A DNA stretch of 64,000 nucleotides from contig NZ_CAJHBT010000001.1 in the NCBI RefSeq assembly GCF_904846675.1, positions 124,001 through 188,000 on the forward strand, read 5' to 3'. Made by a program: the position numbers and the translations under genes. Of this stretch, positions 34,631 through 43,948 are shown in pieces. Every line of letters begins with the position of its first letter. Within the stretch, counting starts at the first letter, position 1. The notes below the pieces were generated by a model. That model did not search any database. It was not told the DNA's origin and saw nothing but the letters and a program-made list of their open reading frames with translations. Origin of the DNA: Psychrobacter urativorans. Its GTDB lineage: Bacteria; Pseudomonadota; Gammaproteobacteria; Pseudomonadales; Moraxellaceae.

Positions 34631-36292
34631 CTAAGACAACCGTCTGATATGCGCGAGCAGCTGATTAGTGGAGGTATCAAAGGGGCTTTCTCTGTCCTGT
34701 TGCAACGCTTGATAGACAGCTTCTGCCATTTGCTTGCCCATCTCAACGCCCCATTGATCGAACGGGTTAATATCCCAAATACTGGCCATCACGTAGACTT
34801 TATGCTCATATAACGCAATCAGCGCCCCTAAGCTATGCGGTGTCAGCTCGTCAATTAATAATGTGGTTGAAGGTTGATTGCCGCGATAGTGCTTATATTT
34901 ATCCGACTCACAGGCAACAGCCGCATCAGTGATAGCCGCATTACCAAAGGCTAATACACGACTTTGTGCCAAACAGTTAGCGAGCGATAGCTCATGCTGC
35001 TGTTGTAGCGATTCATTCTGCGCCTCATCGCTATAGTGACGCACGCAAGCGATAAAGTCGCAAGAGACATGCTGAGTACCTTGATGCAGCAACTGATAAA
35101 ACGCGTGCTGAGCATTAGAACCAACCTCACCCCATAAAATCGGACAGGTATCGTATTCAATATGCTTGCCATCATGAGTGACGGACTTGCCATTACTTTC
35201 CATCTCTAGCTGCGTTAAATAGCTGGGCAGGTAGCCCAAGCGCCCGTCATAAGGCAGCACTGTATGGGCATGAATATGTAAAAAGGTACTGTTCCAAACC
35301 GCAAGCAACCCAAGCAATACCGGCAAGTTATTGGCAAAATCAGCGTTGGCAAAATGCACATCCATACTGTGTGCACCTGCTAGAAGCTCGCGGAACTGCA
35401 CCATACCAATGCGAATGGCAATGGCAAGCCCGATCGCTGACCATAAGGAGAAACGCCCCCCAACCCAGTCCCAAAGCTGCAACTGGTGTTCAGGGTGGAT
35501 TCCCCACGTGCTCATCTTTTCGCTATTTGCCGAGATACCAATAAAATGTCGGCGCAGTACACTGTCTCGAGTACCCGCGCGCAACGTGGCAGTAGCCAGT
35601 AACCACGATAAGGCGGTCTTGGCGTTAGAGAGAGTATCCACTGTCCCAAAAGACTTAGAAGAAATAATAAATAGCGCGGTCTCTGCATTTAGGCGCTTCA
35701 GTAAATTATCAAGCTGACTACCGTCCATATTGGAGACAAAATGCACTGCGACGTCAGTATCTGCCCACTCATCAAGCGCAGTAGCTGCCATCAGCGGTCC
35801 TAAATCAGAACCACCAACGCCAATGTTGACCACATCGGTAATCGCCTTACCTGAGAATCCGCGCCAAGAGCCACTACGGATACGTGCAGATATTCGCTCA
35901 ACTTGCGCAAGACTATGATGCACATCAGCAACCACGTCTTGTGTGCCAACTTGCAAGGTTGCAGTAGCTGGCAGACGCAGAGCCGTATGCAAGGCTGCGC
36001 GCTCTTCACTGGTATTGACCATTGCCCCTTGCAATAGCGCCTCAATACGGGCAGATAAATTACAGCTCTTAGCTAGATCTAATAAATTTGCCAGCACCGT
36101 ATCATTAATACACTGTTTGCTATAGTCCATGTAAAGCGTACCGGCTTGGGCACTAAAACGCTGAGTACGTGTCTCATCTTGCGTAAAAAGGGAGGCGATT
36201 GACCACTTTTGTTCAGCAAGCTTTTGCAATTGCGTCCAATGCTTTGAGCTGTACGCACTTTTATATGAATTTAAAGGCATTAGTTTACTCAT
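34631..36292 (-). CDS. pgi: Glucose-6-phosphate isomerase
   Basis: A 553-residue cytoplasmic isomerase interconverting glucose-6-P and fructose-6-P. Signature segments are visible: the VGVGGSDLGP sugar-phosphate loop near residue 155, FVSNMDGSQLDNLL near 185, and FIISSKSFGTVDTLSNA near 208-224. Also present are DWVGGRFSLWSAIGLAI near 271-287, which is PROSITE-like signature 1, and an active-site Glu in GEVGSNAQHAFYQLLHQGT near 379-397. Its start overlaps the end of galU by eight bases, implying translational coupling within the galU-pgi-ugd-like group. Confidence 0.95.
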   Translation of the reverse strand: MSKLMPLNSYKSAYSSKHWTQLQKLAEQKWSIASLFTQDETRTQRFSAQAGTLYMDYSKQCINDTVLANLLDLAKSCNLSARIEALLQGAMVNTSEERAALHTALRLPATATLQVGTQDVVADVHHSLAQVERISARIRSGSWRGFSGKAITDVVNIGVGGSDLGPLMAATALDEWADTDVAVHFVSNMDGSQLDNLLKRLNAETALFIISSKSFGTVDTLSNAKTALSWLLATATLRAGTRDSVLRRHFIGISANSEKMSTWGIHPEHQLQLWDWVGGRFSLWSAIGLAIAIRIGMVQFRELLAGAHSMDVHFANADFANNLPVLLGLLAVWNSTFLHIHAHTVLPYDGRLGYLPSYLTQLEMESNGKSVTHDGKHIEYDTCPILWGEVGSNAQHAFYQLLHQGTQHVSCDFIACVRHYSDEAQNESLQQQHELSLANCLAQSRVLAFGNAAITDAAVACESDKYKHYRGNQPSTTLLIDELTPHSLGALIALYEHKVYVMASIWDINPFDQWGVEMGKQMAEAVYQALQQDRESPFDTSTNQLLAHIRRLS

Positions 36293-37175
36293 CAGCGGCT
36301 AATTGACGTTCGGCAAAATAAATAAATGCCTGCATATAAGAGCGCATATCGCCGGCATCATAACTGTCACCAACCATAGTCGTCACATCGACTCCGTGCT
36401 GACTAATTAGTGCATCAATAGCATCCGTTAGCTGAATTTCTCCCCCAACAGAGGCAGTGGTATTTTCTAAATAATCAAATATTTTATTGCTAAACACATA
36501 GCGCCCGACCACTGCCAATCGAGAAGGTGCATCTACTAGACTGGGTTTTTCAACAAAGCCTGCCACCTTAAAGCTAGCGTTAGTATCAGTTTGTTTATTA
36601 ATACCACTGACACTATTAGAACTATCACCCTCACTAAGCTTAGCGATACCGTACTTATGAACCTCGCTATCAGCCACCTTATCAACCAATATTTGTGAAT
36701 GATCGCTATTGGCAAACTCAGCCAGCATAAAGGCTAAATTGTCTTTATGCATATCGGTAATAAATGGATTAAGCACCACATCAGGCAGTAGCACCGCAAA
36801 ATCATGATCACCGATAATTGGTCGCGCTGCTAGTACCGCATGTCCGAGACCAAGCGCTTTACCCTGACGTATCATGGATATGGTCACATCCTCTGGCAGC
36901 CAGTTTAAGCTATCAGCCAGCTCGTCTTTACCTTTATGACGCAATTGATTATCAAGCTCAGCATTAATATCAAAGTAGTTTTCAATCGCACTTTTTTGTG
37001 CATGGCCGACCAGCACAATATGCTTAATACCAGCAGCGATGGCTTCTTCAACCACATAATGAATAGCAGGACGATTGCCTAGCGGTAATAGTTCTTTAGG
37101 TACGGCCTTGGACAATGGCAGCATACGCGTACCAAAGCCTGCAACAGGAATAACAGCATGAGTAATTTTTTTCAT
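36285..37175 (-). CDS. galU: UTP-glucose-1-phosphate uridylyltransferase GalU
   Basis: A 296-residue nucleotidyltransferase making UDP-glucose from glucose-1-P and UTP. It shows the nucleotide-binding signature AVIPVAGFGTRMLPLSKAVPKELLPLGNRPAIHYVVEEA (residues 8-46), the metal-binding VLLPDVVL near 128-135, and FVEKPS near 208-213. It feeds GalE encoded just upstream on the same strand and, canonically, a UDP-glucose dehydrogenase, whose homologue here appears defective. The start at 37175 gives the usual length. The gap of about 108 bases to galE allows a separate promoter. Confidence 0.95.
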   Translation of the reverse strand: MKKITHAVIPVAGFGTRMLPLSKAVPKELLPLGNRPAIHYVVEEAIAAGIKHIVLVGHAQKSAIENYFDINAELDNQLRHKGKDELADSLNWLPEDVTISMIRQGKALGLGHAVLAARPIIGDHDFAVLLPDVVLNPFITDMHKDNLAFMLAEFANSDHSQILVDKVADSEVHKYGIAKLSEGDSSNSVSGINKQTDTNASFKVAGFVEKPSLVDAPSRLAVVGRYVFSNKIFDYLENTTASVGGEIQLTDAIDALISQHGVDVTTMVGDSYDAGDMRSYMQAFIYFAERQLAADE

Positions 37176-37283
37176 AATAATAAGGCTACATTAAAAGGAT
37201 AAAATAAATCTCAATAATAATTCATTATTAAGCCCATATGAGGCAATAAATTCTACGTTACTTTTTTATGTTTTCGGCACTTT

Positions 37284-38312
37284 TTATACTTTGTACCCAT
37301 TAGGATTCATACTTTGCCAACGCCAAGTATCTTGGCACATGTCGGTAATGGACAGCTGTGCTTGCCATCCTAATAACGATTGCGCCTTATCCGCACTCGC
37401 ATAGCAACTGGCAATATCACCAGCGCGGCGTTCCGCAAACTGATAGGGAATATTCTGCCCAGTGACCTCAGCAAAAGCCGTCACTAACTCTAATACTGAG
37501 CTACCTGTTCCGCTACCAAGATTAATAGGCATAAAACCTATATTCGACGTTTGTTGCTCTAAATATTTCAAGGCTGCCACATGACCTGCAGCTAAGTCAG
37601 TAACGTGAATAAAGTCGCGGACGCCTGTACCATCGACTGTAGGATAATCATTGCCAAAGATACTTAACTTAGCAAGCTTACCTACCGCCACTTGCGAAAT
37701 ATAAGGCATCAAATTATTAGGGATGTCATTTGGATCTTCCCCAATCTGTCCTGATGCATGCGCACCGACTGGATTAAAGTATCTAAGCGTGATTAGATTC
37801 CAGTTACTATCTGATACGGCTAAATCTTCTAAAACATGTTCGACGACCAGTTTACTTTGACCATAAGGATTGGTACAAGAGCGTGGAGAATTCTCATCGA
37901 TAGGCAAAATTTCAGGATCGCCATAGACAGTAGCGGATGATGAGAAGACAAAGTTTTTGACCTTATATTCTGCCATAACTTCAAGTAAAGTAATGGTGCC
38001 ACTTACGTTATTATTATAATACATCAAGGGTTTGGCAACAGACTCACCAACCGCTTTGAGTCCGGCAAAGTGAATCACTCCAATGAACTGATGTTCAGCA
38101 AAGACTTGCCGAAGTGCGTCACTATCACGAATATCACCTTCGATAAACTCAATAGGTGCACAGATAAGCTTAGAGACACGGTTAATGGCCTCACGACTAC
38201 TATTAGATAAATTATCATAGATAACGATATCGTAACCTGCTTGATGCAAGGCAATGCAAGTATGAGAACCGATATATCCTGCGCCGCCTGTTACTAATAT
38301 TTTGTTTTTCAT
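37284..38312 (-). CDS. galE: UDP-glucose 4-epimerase GalE
   Basis: A 342-residue extended SDR converting UDP-glucose to UDP-galactose. The NAD loop ILVTGGAGYIGSHTC opens the protein and YGQSKLVVEHVLEDL carries the catalytic Tyr-x3-Lys. NLGSGTGSSVLEL and RRAGDIASCYAS are GalE C-terminal signatures. An in-frame ATG 24 codons upstream was rejected: the extra codons run through the sucD terminator hairpin and encode nothing GalE-like, whereas the ATG at 38312 has GGATGATGG before it and starts MKNKILVTGG as homologues do. It lies beside galU in a sugar-precursor block. Confidence 0.94.
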   Translation of the reverse strand: MKNKILVTGGAGYIGSHTCIALHQAGYDIVIYDNLSNSSREAINRVSKLICAPIEFIEGDIRDSDALRQVFAEHQFIGVIHFAGLKAVGESVAKPLMYYNNNVSGTITLLEVMAEYKVKNFVFSSSATVYGDPEILPIDENSPRSCTNPYGQSKLVVEHVLEDLAVSDSNWNLITLRYFNPVGAHASGQIGEDPNDIPNNLMPYISQVAVGKLAKLSIFGNDYPTVDGTGVRDFIHVTDLAAGHVAALKYLEQQTSNIGFMPINLGSGTGSSVLELVTAFAEVTGQNIPYQFAERRAGDIASCYASADKAQSLLGWQAQLSITDMCQDTWRWQSMNPNGYKV

Positions 38313-38339
38313 ACCATCATCCAAAGCTTTTTTTAAAGC

Positions 38340-38369
38340 AAAAAAAAGACACCCCATTGTAGGGGTGTC
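38340..38369 (-). terminator. Terminator of the sucCD genes
   Basis: On the minus strand GACACCCC and GGGGTGTC flank a 6-base loop and run into at least seven T. It lies 65 bases past the sucD stop and just before galE. Confidence 0.92.
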
Positions 38370-38434
38370 CTTGATAATTTTCAATACGATTTTAGTACTT
38401 AACCAATAGATTAGCTAATAGACTGGCGTTTATA

Positions 38435-39310
38435 TTACCAACCAGTAACTTCTTTAAGTTTGTCGCCAAGTTTAGATGGGTCACGCGTATACGCGACGCC
38501 TGCATCTTCAAAAGCTTTAAACTTCTCTTCAGCTGTACCTTGACCGCCTGAGATGATGGCGCCGGCATGACCCATGCGCTTGCCTTCAGGAGCAGTAACA
38601 CCAGCGATATAACCAACGACTGGCTTAGTCACATGGTCTTTGATGTAAGCGGCTGCTTCTTCTTCAGCCGTACCACCAATCTCACCGATTAGGATGATAG
38701 CTTCAGTTTGTGGATCGTCTTGGAACAATTTCAACGCATCAATCTGGTTCATACCAGGGATAGGATCACCACCAATACCGATACAAGTTGATTGACCAAA
38801 GCCAAGCTTAGTAGTCTGAGCTACTGCTTCATAGGTCAAAGTACCAGAGCGTGAGATGATACCCACTTTACCTGGCAGATGGATATGACCTGGCATGATA
38901 CCAATTTTACATTCGCCTGGCGTGATAACACCTGGGCAGTTAGGACCAACTAAACGCACATCGCCCGCTTCTTCAAGATAGCGCTTGGCTTTTAGCATAT
39001 CTAAGGTAGGTACGCCTTCAGTGATCACAACAATCAGCTTCACACCAGCATCAATTGCTTCGACGATAGAGTCTAATACGAATGGTGCAGGTACATAGAT
39101 AACAGATGCATCAGCATGGGTTTCTGCCATAGCTTCTGCCATAGTGTTGAATACTGGCAAACCTAAATGCGTTTGACCACCTTTACCAGGGGTTACGCCG
39201 CCGACAACTTTAGTACCGTATTCGATGGCTTGTTCAGAGTGGAACGTACCATTTTTACCGGTGAAACCTTGTACCAATACTTTGGTATTTTTATCAATTA
39301 ATACACTCAT
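38435..39310 (-). CDS. sucD: Succinyl-CoA synthetase subunit alpha
   Basis: A 291-residue ADP-forming subunit that, with SucC, converts succinyl-CoA to succinate with substrate-level phosphorylation. The CoA-binding N-terminus is [22 protein letters not shown] (11-32). The phospho-histidine loop appears as [17 protein letters not shown] near 246-262, and [17 protein letters not shown] is the typical preceding signature. It is the last gene of the TCA series, 129 bases after sucC, ending at a strong terminator. Confidence 0.97.
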   Translation of the reverse strand: MSVLIDKNTKVLVQGFTGKNGTFHSEQAIEYGTKVVGGVTPGKGGQTHLGLPVFNTMAEAMAETHADASVIYVPAPFVLDSIVEAIDAGVKLIVVITEGVPTLDMLKAKRYLEEAGDVRLVGPNCPGVITPGECKIGIMPGHIHLPGKVGIISRSGTLTYEAVAQTTKLGFGQSTCIGIGGDPIPGMNQIDALKLFQDDPQTEAIILIGEIGGTAEEEAAAYIKDHVTKPVVGYIAGVTAPEGKRMGHAGAIISGGQGTAEEKFKAFEDAGVAYTRDPSKLGDKLKEVTGW

Positions 39311-39347
39311 TATTTTATCCTTGTATTCGGTTGTCTTGTAATAGCCG

Positions 39348-39374
39348 CTTAGTTAATAAAACTCAATAACTAAG
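39348..39374 (-). repeat. Inverted repeat in the sucC-sucD gap
   Basis: CTTAGTTA pairs with TAACTAAG across 11 bases, and the pair is itself flanked by GTAATAGC ... GCTATTAC (39338-39345 and roughly 39394-39401). There is no U-run, so this is more likely an mRNA processing or stabilising element than a terminator. Confidence 0.5.
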
Positions 39375-39439
39375 TCTCAATAATTAAGCTGCCGCTATTA
39401 CGCTTTGACTACTATGCTCATGAGCCTACGTTTAAAGGA

Positions 39440-40606
39440 TTAGGCTTTAACCGCATCGACAATTTTGTGGGCCGCGTCTGATAGGCCCTGAGCTGAAATG
39501 AGATTCAGACCAGAATCTTGTAGAATCTGAATGCCTTTTTCAGCATTGTTACCTTCTAGGCGCACAACAACGGGTACTTTTACGTCAACTTCTTTGATAG
39601 CAGCAATAATGGCTTCTGCAATCATGTCACAGCGTACAATACCACCAAAGATGTTGATTAGAACGCCTTCAACACTGCTGTCTTCAAGGATAATTTTGAA
39701 CGCTTCAACAACGCGATCTTTGGTTGCGCCGCCGCCAACGTCCAAGAAGTTAGCAGGCTTGCCGTCATACAATTTGATGATGTCCATCGTTGCCATTGCA
39801 AGACCGGCACCGTTTACCATACAACCGATATTACCTTCTAAGGCAACATAGTTTAGGTCAAACTCAGCTGCTTTTAGCTCGCGCTCATTTTCTTGAGTTT
39901 TATCTTGCAGTGCTACAATTTTAGGCAAACGATATAGAGCGTTTGAATCAATACCAATTTTGCCATCAACACAGACGATTTCGCCGTTTTCACGAACGGC
40001 TAATGGGTTGATCTCTAACAGTGCAAAATCGTTCTCAATGAATGCTTGATAAGCACCAGTCATTATTTTAACGAACTGGTTGATTTGCTTGCCTTCCATA
40101 CCTAATTTGAACGCAACTTCACGCGCTTGGTAAGGCATTAGGCCCACTAAAGGATCAACGCTAACTTTAAAGATTTTTTCTGGCGTCTCGTTAGCAACTT
40201 CTTCAATATCAACACCACCTTCGGTTGATGCCATGAAAGTCACGCGACGCGTAGAACGATCGACAACCGCACCAAGATATAGTTCAGTCTGTACTGGGTA
40301 CATATCTTCTGCGACCAATACGAAGTTGACCGGTTGACCATCAGCGTCAGTTTGGAAGGTAACTAAGTTAGTACCGATAAGCTCATCAGTCACTTGCTTG
40401 GCTTCTTCGCGAGTTTTGACAACTTTTACACCGCCCGCTTTACCGCGTCCGCCAGCATGGACTTGCGCTTTGATAACCGCCATATCTGTTGGCGTTTTAT
40501 CAAAAGCAGCAGCAGCTTCGTCGCCACTATAAGCTATGATGCCTTCTTGAATGGGCAATCCGTAGCTTTTTAGGAGTAGTTTTGCTTGATACTCATGTAA
40601 ATTCAT
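39440..40606 (-). CDS. sucC: Succinyl-CoA synthetase subunit beta
   Basis: A 388-residue ATP-grasp subunit. [22 protein letters not shown] opens the protein as in nearly all Suc[19 protein letters not shown] near residues 46-63 is the nucleotide-binding loop, with EINPLAV near 198-204 and [29 protein letters not shown] near 264-292. [16 protein letters not shown] lies near the phosphohistidine contact region. It makes the alpha2beta2 or alphabeta enzyme with SucD. The gap to lpdA carries inverted repeats. Confidence 0.97.
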   Translation of the reverse strand: MNLHEYQAKLLLKSYGLPIQEGIIAYSGDEAAAAFDKTPTDMAVIKAQVHAGGRGKAGGVKVVKTREEAKQVTDELIGTNLVTFQTDADGQPVNFVLVAEDMYPVQTELYLGAVVDRSTRRVTFMASTEGGVDIEEVANETPEKIFKVSVDPLVGLMPYQAREVAFKLGMEGKQINQFVKIMTGAYQAFIENDFALLEINPLAVRENGEIVCVDGKIGIDSNALYRLPKIVALQDKTQENERELKAAEFDLNYVALEGNIGCMVNGAGLAMATMDIIKLYDGKPANFLDVGGGATKDRVVEAFKIILEDSSVEGVLINIFGGIVRCDMIAEAIIAAIKEVDVKVPVVVRLEGNNAEKGIQILQDSGLNLISAQGLSDAAHKIVDAVKA

Positions 40607-40646
40607 TGATTGTATCCTTTATTTTTTACAATTAATAAAAAGTGAA

Positions 40647-40683
40647 AATAAGTGCGCGTTAGTAGCCATTTAGCGCACTTATT
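40647..40683 (-). repeat. Inverted repeat in the lpdA-sucC gap
   Basis: AATAAGTGCGC pairs perfectly with GCGCACTTATT across 15 bases. A second small repeat, AAGCGCT/AGCGCTT, lies at about 40694-40719. On the minus strand the larger stem is followed by TTTCACTTTTT, so partial termination is possible. Confidence 0.55.
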
Positions 40684-40765
40684 ATTGCTACTAAAGCGCT
40701 AGGATAATAGCAAGCGCTTCAGCACTGTCAGGGATAATTCATACTTGATTTAAGCAACTTGTACT

Positions 40766-42259
<1,494 letters not shown>

Positions 42260-42483
42260 TCAAATCTTTCGTAAATCTATGAATTTTTAAACAAGCCAAA
42301 TGCAAACCGGATAGTTAGTATATTAACTAAATAGTGTGCGCCTGTTTATCGTTTATTTATAGTGATAAATAACGGTTAGATTTACTTAGATCGTTGCACG
42401 TGGTGCCATAAGATTTGCAGAATAGCTGAGACTAAATATTTGAGTTATTAGATTACTGGGATTGCAAGTATCATAAGGCTAAA

Positions 42484-42515
42484 AAGCTTGTATCAGCGAT
42501 TGCCAATACAAGCTT
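42484..42515 (-). terminator. Hairpin with short U-run after sucB
   Basis: AAGCTTGTAT pairs perfectly with ATACAAGCTT across 12 bases. On the minus strand the stem follows the sucB stop by six bases and runs into TTTTTAG. It is probably a partial terminator separating sucAB from lpdA-sucCD. The remaining 266 bases to lpdA hold nothing coding. Confidence 0.65.
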
Positions 42516-42521
42516 ATGAAC

Positions 42522-43763
42522 TTATAGGTCTAATAATAGCATTGCTGGATCTTCAACCAACTCTTTGATAGTGACTAAGAACTGAACCGCTTCTTTACCA
42601 TCAATCATGCGATGATCGTAAGATAGCGCCAGATACATCATGGGTAAGATTTCAACTTTACCATCGACTGCCATTGGGCGATCATTGATAGCGTGCATAC
42701 CTAGAATTGCCGTTTGTGGTGGGTTCAAGATAGGTGTTGACATTAATGAGCCGAATACACCGCCATTTGAAATCGTAAACGTACCGCCAATCATGTCATC
42801 GAGACCAAGTTTGCCTTTTTGGGCCTGACCACCAAGCTCACGAATTTTACTTTCAACTTCCGCCATGCTCATTTGGTCAGTATCACGTAATACAGGTACT
42901 ACTAAGCCACGATCTGACGATACAGCAACACCAATATCATAGTAACCATGATAGACGATATCATCGCCATCTAATGACGCATTAACTGCTGGGAAGCGTT
43001 TGAGTGCTTCAGTTGCGGCGCGGATGAATAATGACATAAAGCCTAGACGTACACCATGACGTTGCTCAAAACGCTCTTTGTATTGGGCGCGTAGATCCAT
43101 CAATGGCTTCATGTTAACTTCGTTAAAAGTAGTCAGCATAGCCGTATCTTGCGACGCTGATAACAAGCGTTCAGCAACACGCTTACGCAAGCGAGTCATT
43201 GGCACACGTTTTTCGCTACGCTCGCCGGTTGACTCAGCAACGGGACTACCATTGTCAGTAGTGATACTACTGTCAGCTTTTAAGGTTGGGCTTGCCATAT
43301 CCGTCTTAGTCACACGACCACCGCGGCCACTACCTTCGACATTTTTAGGATCTACGCCATCTTCTTTGGCTGCTTTACGAACTGCTGGGCTTTGATCTTT
43401 ATGATCTGCTTCAACGCTGTCTTTTTTATCAGTAACTTGTACTGGTTCACCGCCATCGGTAGCTTGTTTTTCTTGAACAGGTGCAGCAGGCTGGTTTGGA
43501 TCTACAGCAGGAGCAGCACTGGCACTAGCGCCGGATTCAAATTCTGCGATAAGATCTGCAGATTCAACTGTATCATCAACTTGCTTAACAATTTTGGTGA
43601 CGACGCCATTATCAGGCGCGACTACTTCTAGTACCACTTTATCAGTTTCGATTTCAGCTAATAAGTCATCACGATTAACTTGTTGGCCTTCAGTGACATG
43701 CCATTCAACGATTGTACCGTCGGCAACCGATTCTGGAAAAACGGGGGCTTTAATCTCAGCCAT
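42522..43763 (-). CDS. sucB: 2-oxoglutarate dehydrogenase E2 (dihydrolipoyl succinyltransferase)
   Basis: A 413-residue E2 core protein. It has a single lipoyl domain with the lipoylated Lys in [12 protein letters not shown] near residue 43, an Ala/Pro/Glu-rich linker, and a peripheral subunit-binding domain ([32 protein letters not shown], about 124-155). The acyltransferase domain ends in [18 protein letters not shown], with catalytic His and Asp near 384-388. The succinyltransferase type is supported by position directly after sucA. It forms the 24-mer core that binds SucA and LpdA. Confidence 0.96.
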   Translation of the reverse strand: MAEIKAPVFPESVADGTIVEWHVTEGQQVNRDDLLAEIETDKVVLEVVAPDNGVVTKIVKQVDDTVESADLIAEFESGASASAAPAVDPNQPAAPVQEKQATDGGEPVQVTDKKDSVEADHKDQSPAVRKAAKEDGVDPKNVEGSGRGGRVTKTDMASPTLKADSSITTDNGSPVAESTGERSEKRVPMTRLRKRVAERLLSASQDTAMLTTFNEVNMKPLMDLRAQYKERFEQRHGVRLGFMSLFIRAATEALKRFPAVNASLDGDDIVYHGYYDIGVAVSSDRGLVVPVLRDTDQMSMAEVESKIRELGGQAQKGKLGLDDMIGGTFTISNGGVFGSLMSTPILNPPQTAILGMHAINDRPMAVDGKVEILPMMYLALSYDHRMIDGKEAVQFLVTIKELVEDPAMLLLDL

Positions 43764-43948
43764 CGATATACTCCTTAGATTTATGTATTACTATTTATTA
43801 TTAAGTCGTGATGAGCAATCAGTATTTATCATACGCCACATCATTAATAATACCGCTTGATGAATAGTTTGATAGGCCTGATTGCCATCGCCTGATTGAT
43901 ATAACTTGTTCTAATAGCTTTTATATCGGTAATCATCGTATAGATAAG

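Noticed and set aside
38313..38384. N-terminal 24-codon extension of galE
   Set aside because: It crosses the sucD terminator hairpin and is not GalE-like; ATG 38312 has a ribosome binding site.
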